Positions 37,561-47,652 of a stretch of DNA of 64,000 nt are shown one piece after another. Origin of the DNA: Acorus gramineus (Eukaryota > Streptophyta > Magnoliopsida > Acorales > Acoraceae); contig CM060849.1 in the NCBI GenBank assembly GCA_030737835.1, forward strand, positions 14,923,216-14,987,215, given 5' to 3'. Position 1 is the stretch's first letter. Every line of letters begins with the position of its first letter. The translations under genes and the position numbers were made by a program. The notes below the pieces were generated by a model, which was given only the letters and a program-made list of their open reading frames with translations, was not told where the DNA came from and ran no database searches.

Positions 37561-40250
37561 TTTTTTTGTGTGTTTTTTTTGTAGTCGAATAAGATTGCGT
37601 GATCTTAGTTTAGGTATGTAAGAAGTGGGGTACGGTGTGTTGGGTTTGTTTGTTTTTTATTTTTTTATGTTGCATTGATTGATTCAAAAGCTGATTCTTA
37701 TAATTGAAGGGGCAGTTTGGCTTTTGTTTTCTTCTCATTGAGTTGTGTGTGATGGGTGTGGTCTTTCTCTTTAATATGTTGATGAGGACAATCACAGTAA
37801 AACAATCCTCTTTTATCAAAAGATTTCTATCTTTAGTACAATAGGCTACATAATTATACCCAACTATTGTGTTACATGTCCTTACCAAAAAAAAAAAAAA
37901 AAACTATTGCGTTACATGTTCCAAGAAAAAAAAAATTAGTGTCACACGCAGAGTAATAGAGGGAAACATATCAAAGAAGCAGAAGAAATGGGGGAAACTG
38001 ATTCAAGTTTGTTTTTCAATCACTTATTTATTTAGGTCCCTATATTTCTTATTAGCATTCCAAAACAGCTTTTAAATTTGTTTGTTTGCTGTTTTTTTTA
38101 CAATAAAAAGACCCAAAGGCTTATATAATTCAACGAGTCAGAAGTGAAATTTACAGCTTTTAAGTTGACGGCTGGATTTTTGTTTCTTGTTTTTTTTTTT
38201 CTCATTTTCATTGATTATCATGTTAAATATCTTTTATACGGTAGGTACTATGCACTATGGTAAGTCATACACCATTATTCATCGCCTTTATATTAACAAT
38301 GTCCATTGTAATACATGTTATGTACATTATTCAAATTTCATACATTGTTCATTATATTTTATACACTATTAACTGACATGTATATACGAACAGCGTTAGA
38401 TGGAAAGAACTATAAAAAAAAACATAACCACATGTGAGGGTGTTTTGGTATACTAAAAATGTAAAAGATCTAAAAAAACATTAAAAATAATCGAAATTAC
38501 TTTTTTTTTCAAGAACAAAAAATACTAATCATACAAATAACATATTTTTAAAAGATAAATAAAACCCATGAGTTTTAGATGCCTTAATTTACATGATAAA
38601 GATAAATCATAAACCAATTTTAAAACAAAAACTTTCATGATAAATTAAAGGATAATGTTACGTCCAGACCCATTTTCAGCCTCAATTCCAATGTATATGT
38701 GTTTCGAATTTTTTTAAAACAGTATACTTCATTTAATGAGATATATGCTTTTATAAAAAAATGAAGCATATAATCTTGTTAACGTGAGCATATGTGTCGT
38801 TAATTTTTTATCAACTTATATAGAACTAAAATTGGGGTTGAAAATAGATTTGGGTATAAATACACCATAAGTTAAAAAAAAAAAGGACCAAAGTCCAATG
38901 ATACGCATTACACTGTGTGTCAATTGGGCTTTAGATGGGACCCAAAGTCATAATTAGGTCAACATGCTCATTGATTATTTTGGGCCATTGGGCCTACATC
39001 GCGTATTAATTTGGTTTGGAAAATGATACGTTCAGACTCGATTATAGCCTTACCCGCAATATAAACCATTTTTTTATATTTAATAATACACTTTTATAGA
39101 AATACATGTTATTATATAAAATAAATTATATATTGAGATACAATAATATTTTTTTCATTTTAAAAAAATAAAAAAAATTTATGTCATATACTATGATAGA
39201 ACTTCACACATGTATATATAACTACAGACAGGACTGGAAAAAGAATTGAGTGTATTAGTGTTCAATTTATTTTTTTGAGATTATATATGACATAATGTTA
39301 TTATTACTACAATGTTAGACAAGAACTTAGTTTATAGTCTCGTGTACAGTTTACATCCATTCTGATTTTTACGGCAATAATATATCTTATCTATAACAAG
39401 GTATATATTATTTAAAAAAAATGTAAATATCCTTCGAATCGCATGCATAATTAACTCGCAAACATTTAATATACACTCTCAGACACTTCAAATATACTCC
39501 TGAACCTTGTATATTCCAAAATATATTAAATATTAGTTTACATTGTTTAGTGGTGTATTATTAGCTAACGAACAGAGTCAGAGACAAGCATGGACAGGAT
39601 CTTATATCTATGGCAATGTAAATTATATTGTAATGTGCATTAATTTGAATCATGGAAAATACATGTTCTAAGAAATTATTGTGTTGGAGCTACATGTACT
39701 CTTGGCCCCCTTTGATGAATGATACAATTATAACATACAACAGAAATGATATTTTAATACTAGTCTAGTCTACTTAAGGGGCTGTTCGAAAACAGATATG
39801 GTCTGGTTTTGTTTTGCAAAAATCTGAAAAAGCTAAGTGTGTTGCCAAACTATTCAAAAAAAAAAAAAAACCTAACTAAAAAATTTGTTTTAGCTTTTAA
39901 TACAAAATGTATGTTTTGAATAAAATGGAGATAAGTGGTGGATAATAAATTAATAAAAAGTTTATTAGCTTTTTAAATGACAACTATATTCATATATGCA
40001 TAAATTGTTTGTATTTTGAAATATCGGAGCTTTACGTGTGAAATGATATTTATGACATATTTTTAAGTTGTGAAATAGTGTTAGGCGATGTAATCTTTTT
40101 AAAATGGTATAAAGGTTATTTTTGTCCATTATCATAAATAAGTCATATTTATTAATTCAATCATCTTTTAAATTATTTATTATGTTTATGTCAATTTATT
40201 CAGACATAGATATCAAGATATATTTTTGCACAAAAATTTTTTTTTTTTTT
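37561..40250. other. Gene-free AT-rich stretch
   Basis: No gene recognised. About 39040-39250 is a minus-oriented copy of the CTATGAT repeat. About 38650-38870 resembles the GTATATACCTC-type repeats elsewhere (ACTTCATTTAATGAGATATA). Frames at 37610-38372 are AT-rich or poly-lysine and do not look genuine. Confidence 0.5.
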
Positions 40251-40755
40251 GTTATTTAGTTTCCACCCATGGAAAACAAGCATATTATAAAAAAAAAATT
40301 TCAAAAATTGAATTGATTAAGTTATTACGTTTTATTAAAAAAACCCAATCATTTTAGGTTATTTATTTTTTGCCCCTCATAAACAAGTAAATTATTAAAA
40401 AAACCCACTAAAATACATTATTATTTTAAGACCTTTATAAATTGTAGCTGTCTTTACGAAAAATTTAGTTATATATTTTGTTATAGAAACCATTAAAAAA
40501 TAGTTGGTATGAATAGTTTCTACAATAGATTAAACGTGTGTGATTCTTATGAAGACAATATATATTTGAAGGATCCTAAAATAATAATGTGTATTTGGAG
40601 GGGTTTTTAAATAATTTATTTATATAGTAGGTGTAGAAACTAAACATTGAATTTTTTTAATAAAATGCAATAACTTTGTAAAGGGTTAATAATAAATTCA
40701 TCTTTTACAAGGGTTTTCAATAATTCGCTAGTTTTCAGGAGGGGTGCAAACTAAA
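40251..40755. mobile_element. Foldback MITE (505 bp)
   Basis: Left end GTTATTTAGTTTCCACCCAT; reverse complement of the right end TTTAGTTTGCACCCCTCC. Complementarity continues into the centre: left ACATTATTATTTTAAGACC against the reverse complement ACATTATTATTTTAGGATCC. The flanks are homopolymers, so the target duplication cannot be read. No coding capacity. Confidence 0.7.
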
Positions 40756-41099
40756 AAAAAAACTTTTTTTTTAATACTTATTCTTCTTTATTCCCATGGG
40801 TTAATACGCCCCCAAACACATTCAAAAATTTCGGATGAACTGTATTGACTGCAAATCTGCAATCCATTGGAATAAACTTTTTTCTTTTTTCTAGTTTAAG
40901 TGCATCCGGGATACAATCCTTAATCCTTATCCATAAAGTCAAAAAACAGCGTGAACACTCCGCAAGTTGATTAAAGTTTTCCATAAATAAATTAATGTAT
41001 GAAACATATACTAATACACACTAGTACATCTACTCCCCCCACTCTAACCTTCATCAGTCAATAAATGTACATTAAAAAAATAATAATAAAACAATAGTA

Positions 41100-41508
41100 A
41101 CCAACCGAAGGTTCGTTGCATGTGCCTTCAACAAACGTGCGGTCTACTGTGTGTCCCCCACTCACGGTCAATTCATCTCAACCGTTCAATTCATAGGTCT
41201 CTTAAGTGACAATTAAAGGCCCTCACGTGTATTAATCCCGTCAACATCTCCGTCTTCGTCGGTGGCGCGTCTCGAACCCCACATCCAACGGCCCGTAGGT
41301 ACCCACGTGTCACAATCACATAAAAACCAGCTATTCAAAATATCTAGCACGGACGGCCAACCCGGCAGGATCTGCCACGTGTACGGCAAGTCGCTCACGC
41401 GGGACCTACGATGTCCTATATTAAAGGAAAGTGACCGCCGCGTGGCGGTTCTCAAAGATCGGGTCAGCCGGTTGACAGGTTGTGAATGGTCTCTCTGTTT
41501 TTCCTTTA
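41100..41508 (+). promoter_or_regulatory. G-box cluster, distal promoter of the small gene at 42158
   Basis: A GC-richer island contains three CACGTG cores, at 41224-41229, 41304-41309 and 41376-41381. Their contexts are TCACGTGTA, CCACGTGTC and CCACGTGTA; the last two fit the ABRE consensus (C/T)ACGTGGC-type or ACGTGTC elements bound by bZIP factors. An inverted repeat CCGCC-GCGT-GGCGG lies near 41435-41448. No open frame here has family support. By position it should control the gene starting at 42158, though a MITE now lies between. Confidence 0.55.
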
Positions 41509-42017
41509 GGGAAAAAATACATATAGCCCCTCAAAGATTACAAATATCCTTTTTATTATAATACAACCCCCTGTTTTTTTTTATCATGGATAAGCATATA
41601 GTCCCCCTAAGTTAAATTATCGTCTATTTTTTAAAAATATTTTTAAAACATTATTTATGTGACTTAATGACAGACTAAAATACATATTCATAACTCATGA
41701 CACTAAAAAAAGATCACGGATCAAAATACACTACTTACACAAGACCATTGAATCAGAGTCTTTATCAAAATAACTTGTTCTAATGGGAAAAAAAAAACTG
41801 ATTTGAGTGAAAGAGACGGTATAGGGTGAAATAAACGAGGTGAAATGATAGTTTATTAGTCATTTTTAGTTAATTTAACTACACTTCAGTTTCATGTTGT
41901 TCACATCAAGGGTAGATTAATTAAAACTATAAAATCAAGGAGCTCTATAGATTTTAAAAAAACGAGTGGTCGACCTGGATATTCACCATCTTTGAGGGGG
42001 TTACATGTATTTTTCTC
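41509..42017. mobile_element. MITE inserted in the promoter of the small gene
   Basis: Left end GGGAAAAAATACATATAGCC; reverse complement of the right end GAGAAAAATACATGTAACCC; both continue CCCTCAAAGAT. The inner sequence is only weakly symmetrical. It resembles the CATATAACCC-type Mutator-like MITEs elsewhere in the window. I could not identify a clear target duplication. Confidence 0.65.
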
Positions 42018-42157
42018 TTATTTTTAATATATATAATAAGACTGAGAGAGAGGAGAGAGACAGAAAAGAAGAACAACCTCAACCCCTCTCTCTCTCTCTC
42101 TCTCTCTATCGGGTTTTTGAGATCTATCTCGTCGTGACCTCGAACAAGAGACCTCTA
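42018..42157 (+). promoter_or_regulatory. TATA box and CT-rich leader of the small gene
   Basis: TTTAATATATATAATAAG directly follows the MITE end and offers a TATA box at about 42027-42038. A pyrimidine tract, (CT)n at about 42084-42107, follows in the probable leader. The ATG at 42158 is the first that opens the conserved frame. Confidence 0.5.
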
Positions 42158-42532
42158 ATGGAGTGGTGGGACAAGGTGACGCACCCGATACGCAGGTTCT
42201 GCGTGGGAGTCGCGACGCGTCTCGGCATCCGCAAGAACGGTGTGGGATCTCCCGATGTTCTCTTTAAAACCTTTTGAAAGGGTTTCGTCTTTTGTCGTTC
42301 TTAACGGGGATGAATTGATCTGTTTTTTGCAGGGCATCTGAAGCTGAAGCACGAGGTGAGATCGTGCGAGTACGAGGACGTGAGGGTGATGTGGGAGATG
42401 CTGAGGAAGACAGACGTGCCACCGATCGCGAGGTCGTCGGAGAAGGAGGAGGAGAAGAGGAGGGGGAGACACATTTTGGGGTTGTTCGAGTGGGCGAGTT
42501 GCCGAGCTCCGTTTCTCTGCAGGGGATTCTGA
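42158..42532 (+). CDS. Small conserved plant protein of unknown function, two exons
   Basis: Exons 42158-42239 and 42333-42532 join across a GTGTGG...TTTGCAG intron (codon split after G) to give 93 residues. It starts MEWWDKVTHPIRRFCVGVAT and continues RLGIRKNGHLKLKHEVRSCE, with a later VRVMWEMLRKTD and a C-terminus WASCRAPFLCRGF. I believe this layout (MEWWxKVxxPxRR, then CEYEDVxVMWEML) is a conserved short plant family, but I cannot name it. It is basic overall, with an acidic-lysine patch (SSEKEEEKRR). No signal peptide or full membrane helix is clear. Both exons are GC-rich, like the peroxidase. The upstream G-boxes suggest stress or light control, which is inference. Confidence 0.8.
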
Positions 42533-43185
42533 GAGAGACCCCTCAATCACCCCCACCCCCCTTTTTCTTCACATATAAATTTTGGGGGATCTTTTGTGTA
42601 TGCACATATTATATTATCATAATGCGATGTTAATTAACCTTTTTGGGCAGCTTTGGTTCCACATTTTTAGTGATCCACGTTTTATTTAAAAAAAAAAAAA
42701 ATTGCTCCATGATTTCATTGCTGAATTCGTGATACAATGTTAAAGGAGATGAGAGAAAAAAAGGGTTTGCAGTACAATTCTGAATAAGATGAGAATAAAA
42801 AAGATTTAAATGAAAGAGATGATAGTGGAAATGAAACTACAAGTCATCATTTTGTTTTTATTTTTTGGTTTTTTATTTGGGTTTTTGTTACATTAAACAA
42901 ACTTAGCAGAGACAACTCCTTGATGTTGGAAGCTTTTGCTTTTGATTGGAAGACTGGATTTATTGGGATTCAACAATAAAATTTTTCATCACAAGGTGTT
43001 TTCTAAATATTTTTTTATTTGTTTGTGGGGTTGGGGGAGGGGGAGTTGAGTAATTTTTTTAGTTTTTCAGTACTAGTTCAACATAGGATCTCAAAAAAAA
43101 TTGTAATCTGAACTCTGCTTGGCTCATTCCCACCAATTGGAATCCTCAATCAATTGGTATTTATATAAGGGGAAGATATGCATGT
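42533..43185. other. Downstream DNA of the small gene
   Basis: No feature is seen beyond a probable 3' untranslated region (to about 42640) and AT-rich intergenic DNA. Confidence 0.4.
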
Positions 43186-43189
43186 GCCA

Positions 43190-43870
43190 TGTGATGGCAA
43201 TTCTTCTTCAACTTGCAACAAAAGCCCCTATAATACACCTAACCACCTCTGATTAGCAGAGCCTGTGGTTATCATCCAATAATGAAACTTCACATGTTTA
43301 AGGTTTCATGGGGACTGACCAAAACTTAAACATCCGGCACTGATTAGATCTCATCCCATGTAAGCGCCTAATGATTTTCGAGTGGTTTGAGCTTAAACTC
43401 CTCTTAAAATGCTCACAATTTTTTAAAATCAGTTTTCCATTGACAGCCAAACTCCAAGAAGTTTATCTACTTACCAGCCTTTTGCAAGAGATTTCTATGA
43501 ACCACTCAGTGAATGATGCCAATTTTATAATCAGCTCCTTCATTCTAACACTTGATTTTGTCTTAATGAAGGTGGATGAAACACACCTATTGCACCAAAA
43601 ACTCTGCAGCTGCTATACAATCCAGTCATCTTACCCTCTCTGAAAAATCATACATATCAGAATGCCAAATTAATTGTGAGCCTTTCTTTGAATTCAAAAC
43701 AGACTGCGCCTCAATTAAACCCTTATTATTATAGCCTATTCATAAACACCTTCACAATGATCTTATACGATCCATTTAGCAAACCTATTGATCTGTAATC
43801 ATTTGTTTTGTTTGGCAACCTCCATATTCCAAAACAAAAGGATGTGATCATGTGAGGAAGGCGTTTAGGC
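43190..43870 (-). mobile_element. LINE reverse-transcriptase remnant
   Basis: On the minus strand near 43830-43720 the sequence reads PNKTNDYRSIGLLNGSYKII, then VKVFMNRL. This is the conserved RT stretch of plant L1 elements (NDYRPISLLNxxYKIIxKVLxNRL). Downstream, frames shift repeatedly; phrases such as RMKELIIKLASFTEW are no longer assignable. It is old and lacks ORF1, endonuclease and the RT active site. Confidence 0.75.
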
Positions 43871-43944
43871 AGCTACACCACTTATTGGTTAGATACTTAA
43901 GATGAGATGGATAAGTCAAGCTTTACATTTTAAAATTTTTTTTT

Positions 43945-44035
43945 CTATCGACAGAAGTAAGAGTCGAACCTAGGATGCTTCAATGAAGAGCGGATAGTGG
44001 ATATTGCTACAAACCTATCAAGGGGTGTGCTTTGT
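43945..44035 (-). mobile_element. SINE-like copy, family with CTAGGTTCGACTCTTACT
   Basis: The minus strand reads CATCCTAGGTTCGACTCTTA, a good B box, then CTTCTGTCGATAGA followed by an A tract. The same B-box word and GATAGA tail recur at 46185-46285 on the same strand. No target duplication was found. Confidence 0.5.
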
Positions 44036-44606
44036 TAACTTTATGTAATTTTCACAAATCTTCTTACTAGATAACTACTAACAAATACATGATTTGTAGC
44101 AGGAATATATTAGGACAAATATCAATGGCTGGGTAAGAAAAAAAACTGACTTTGACTTTTTTAGTTTAGCTGAGCATTAGGGAGCCACCATTACATTTAT
44201 ATCCATAATCCTGATGATGAATGTAGTATTAAAAAAAAATACATATTCAAAATTTTTATATATATATAAAGGTGGGGGTTTCTCACCACCAAGATTCCAT
44301 TCAAATCTGTTGCAAACAACAGAAGTTACAGAGCAGACTAGGGGTCCACTAATAAAAGAAACAGAAAAAGCAAAGAAAGACAAAAGGAGGAAGACAGAAT
44401 ATAATTCTCCCACCCCCCAAAATCCAAATCTCACCCATGTTATGAACTTTTTAGATTATATTCCAGTGAAATATAAAAGAATAAAAAAATTTAGTGAGAA
44501 GTAGAAAACCAAAGCAATTTGTAATTGAGCTTTGACAGTATCCATACAACATTTCTGAATTATTATTTATATTTAATTTTTTAAAAATAAGTAATATCCT
44601 TTTTTT
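44036..44606. other. AT-rich spacer
   Basis: No feature recognised. Overlapping frames on both strands at 44177-44504 are mirror shadows without family resemblance. Confidence 0.4.
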
Positions 44607-46009
44607 GGTTTTTTGCATATATACCCCCTATTAAAATCCATTTTTACAGAATTACCCCTGCTACATTCTCAATTGCAAAAATACCCCCACTGTGTCCAGA
44701 AATCATGTATCCATGCCCCTATTGTTAGTGACCATGAGGTCTGGTTAAAATTCCTCCGTTACTTGCTGTTAAGTGTTGGAAAAGGTCAAAAATACCCCCC
44801 AGATCTATTTTTTATGACCAAAGTCCTATTCGTCTTCTTTTCTTTGCTCATTTTGTTTTTCTTCTCCATTTTTTCAACATTCATGGCTCCTTCTCTTCTC
44901 CTTTTTGTCCCCCTTTTTTTTTTTTCCTCTTTCTCTTCTTAGATAGAAATCGACTAAACCCTACGATTTCAATCATTTGTTTGTTCTTCCCCAAATCTAA
45001 TGGAAATTAGAAGTTCCATGAGTAATCCGAACTCAAATCCAAAGTGCTACTATAGTGGACATCATAGTTGTCTGGGCGTCGCCTAGGCGGTCTAGATGGA
45101 CCTAGGCAACTGCCCGCCTAATAGCATGTTAATTAAGCAGGCGCCTGGGTCACCTACCCCTCTAAATCACGCCTAGCCCGCCCAATCCCTCGCCTAACCT
45201 CAAAAATAAAAGAAAAAAAAAAAACACAATTGAAAGATTGAAACATCACCTACCCTGCCGGCCAACAGTACAGCGAATTCTCCTGATCTCAAGTGAGTCT
45301 CTATTGATTTTTTATCTCTCCCTCCTATCTCTCCTCAAAATTTCTGAGCTCTTGTCTCATTCTCCTTCAATCTCTTCCCCCTTTTCTTCTTCTTTAATGC
45401 CACTAGGGTTAGATTATATTAATTTTTTTGAAATGGACATGCATCAATAAATTACGTCCACATGTTCTTTATTTATAAATAGCATTCTTCATTTTAAGTA
45501 ATATTCCTGAAAAAATTAAAAAATAGATAAACAGATAAATAACTTTAATATAATTATCAATTTAAATAATAAAATCTTAATTAAGCACCACCTAGACATG
45601 CCTAGGCGGTTGACCACCACCTAGGGTCGCCTAGCCACCTAGACAACTATGGTGGACATCAAGCAAAAAAAGAAGCAAGGAAAAACAATTTTACAACTAT
45701 ACTCATTGGGGGGGGGGGGGGGGGTGTAAATTATTATTCATTTTCCTCTTCTTCTTCTTCTTTTTTTTTTTTTTTTATGTTTGAAAATAGTGAATCTTTT
45801 GAGAGTGAGTTGTTTTAGGGGTAAAAAATTAATATTTGTTGGTCTGATTAACAATGTAACCATGATTTACTCTGTATTACTTACTGTGATTGACGGAGGG
45901 GCACAAATGTATGATTTCTAGAAACAGTGGGAGTATTTATGCATTGGAAATGCAGCAAGGGTTATTCCACAAAAATGGATTCTAACATGGGTATATATGC
46001 AAAAAAACC
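44607..46009. mobile_element. Mutator-like TIR element with a nested hAT-like insertion
   Basis: Left TIR GGTTTTTTGCATATATACCC; reverse complement of the right end GGTTTTTTTGCATATATACC. Similarity extends about 110 bp on each side (ATCCATTTTT, then ATTACCCCTGCT, then AGAAATCATGTAT). Without the nested element (45063-45651) it would be about 800 bp. Its interior has a short frame beginning MEIRSSMSNPNSNPKCYYSG that the nested insertion splits. The right end is tandemly duplicated (see 45883-46228). A 17-bp poly-G run lies at 45708-45724. Confidence 0.7.
45063..45651. mobile_element. hAT-like MITE (589 bp) with perfect 8-bp duplication
   Basis: Ends are CATAGTTGTCTGGGCGTCGC and, reverse complemented, CATAGTTGTCTAGGTGGC. 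Subterminal CCTAGGCGG words repeat in both orientations. Flanks are GTGGACAT at 45055-45062 and 45652-45659, a perfect 8-bp target duplication. It is the same family as the 7545-9311 element in TAF4. Non-autonomous. Confidence 0.88.
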
Positions 46010-46228
46010 TTTTTTTTTTATCCAATCTTCCTCTATCAGCAGGTAGCAAGACTCACTGTGACTGACGGAGGGGCACAAATGTACGATTTCTAGAAACAGT
46101 GGGAGTATTTATGCAATCGAAAATGCAGCATGTGTTATTTAGCAAAAATGGATTCTAACATGGGTATATATCCAAAAAAATCTTTTTTTTTTTATCCAAT
46201 CTTCCTCTATCAGCAGGTAGCAAGACTC
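45883..46228. repeat. Two-copy 172-bp tandem duplication
   Basis: Unit 1 at 45883-46054 and unit 2 at 46055-46228. Each holds the right terminal repeat of the Mutator-like element plus 35-45 bp of flank (ATCCAATCTTCCTCTATCAG). The copies differ at only a handful of positions. Confidence 0.85.
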
Positions 46229-46285
46229 GAACCCTAGTCCTCTCACTAAAGAGGGGGTACCTTTCTCATCCTACCAAGAAGATAT
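46185..46285 (-). mobile_element. SINE-like copy, second member of the family
   Basis: The minus strand reads GGACTAGGGTTCGAGTCTTG (B box), then CTACCTGCTGATAGAGG and an A run. It matches the copy at 43945-44035 in the B box and the GATAGA tail. An A-box-like GGTAGGATGAGAAAGG lies about 35 bp upstream. Confidence 0.5.
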
Positions 46286-46617
46286 TCGGCATATCCCATT
46301 TGATCGATGGACGTGGAAAATAATTTCCCTAGCAGAATCTAATTGCACATATATTTTAAATGTTAAAAAGCTGAATCAATTACATGCGCACCTACATTAC
46401 TATATACAGTGGTAAATTATTAAATTACAAATGCTCACATCAATAACAACAGGCAACCAGGCATCATTAAAGTGATCTAAATAAAATATGGGTGAAAAAA
46501 TGAACATATATGGATCACCATTCATGAGAGCCCATTAATACATTATTAATTAGGGTTATACTATCAAAAGAGTCCAAAAGGCTAAAAGCAGGCATATAAA
46601 AGCAACAATAAAATAAA

Positions 46618-46864
46618 GGTTTTTTTTTTATTTTTAAGTCCCCATAAACCATAGGATTTAGTGATCGATCCCTCACTTCTTCGTATTTTGGTTTTAGTCT
46701 TCAGATTTAAAGGATATGTTCCTTTTTAGTCCCTGGGAGGGACCTATCCCTAAATTATTTAGTTTGCTTTTTAGTCCCTAAGAGAGAAAAAATGAACATA
46801 TCCTTTAAATCTGAAGACTAAAACCAAATAGATATGTTTATAAGGACTGAAAACTAAAAAACCC
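46618..46864. mobile_element. Hairpin MITE with 34-bp perfect inverted arms
   Basis: The outer ends GGTTTTTTTTTTATTTTTAA and (reverse complement) GGGTTTTTTAGTTTTCAG are similar. The inner arms at 46688-46721 and 46794-46827 are exact inverted copies, 34 of 34 bases. The spacer is about 72 bp and itself has inverted TTTTTAGTCCCT words. The perfect arms imply a young copy or recent gene conversion. Confidence 0.85.
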
Positions 46865-47652
46865 AGTAAAATAAAAGGACACTAACATGGTTTTCAATAT
46901 AATATCGAAATATATCGAAGGATCTATCAACAGAAAGTTTCTAAAAAAGGAACTGCATCTTTGGTTATATATGAGCCCAAGAATAGATTCTTGTAAAATA
47001 CTTCTCTAGAGCATAGGAACACATTAACAAGAAAGCATCGAATCCCTCTTTTTTTTTTTTTTACAAATCTTTCAGTTTAACAGTATGCACCAACTAAAAA
47101 TATTGTGAGCAAGCACAAGTTAATTTTTGATGGGCTTCTATTACTTTCCACAAATCACCTGAATCATCAAAAGATACATGGGAGTACATATTGTGAGTGG
47201 ATAAATAGGTAGGTACCTTTCAAAACTGCATGTGTATTATCCACAATGGAGGAGTGCTTGGAATTTAAATAATTCCCTGCATAAACACTAAAAAGAATTA
47301 CTGGTTGCAGTGCAGTGTATAGAAATTGCTGAAACTTCATGAAAATGTCTGACGGAAGGTGAAGTTACTCTTGTAACATCTTCATAAGGGATGGGTTGAA
47401 GTATCCAACATTCCAGCTGCAAGAAAAAACTTACATCGAAGAGGAAAACGATCTTTTGATGCTGCAAGGTCAGAGAAATGATCAGGTATAGATATTACAG
47501 GAACTCGATAAAATATTAGCATCCAGTGGCCTCTTTAAGCCACTATCATTACACATTCATACCAGATGGGCTGAAGTTATCTACAAGAAATCCAAATCTT
47601 ACAGTGGAGAGGAAATAATCTACATCGAGTCAAGCCAAAGAACATAATACTT
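46865..47652. other. Spacer left of the large LINE
   Basis: Low-complexity tracts, then from about 47300 a less AT-rich stretch with two diverged copies of a GGGMTGAAGTWWYYHAYA-type phrase (47392 and 47569) followed by AGTGGAGAGGAAA/CGAAGAGGAAAACG. No reading frame or family is recognised. Confidence 0.4.

Noticed and set aside
42155-42556. 133-codon minus-strand frame over the small gene
   Set aside because: It is a GC-rich mirror of the spliced plus-strand gene, which has proper splice sites and conserved motifs.
44613-44942. 109-codon frame at the left end of the Mutator-like element
   Set aside because: It reads through the terminal inverted repeat and T-rich DNA; no protein family is visible.
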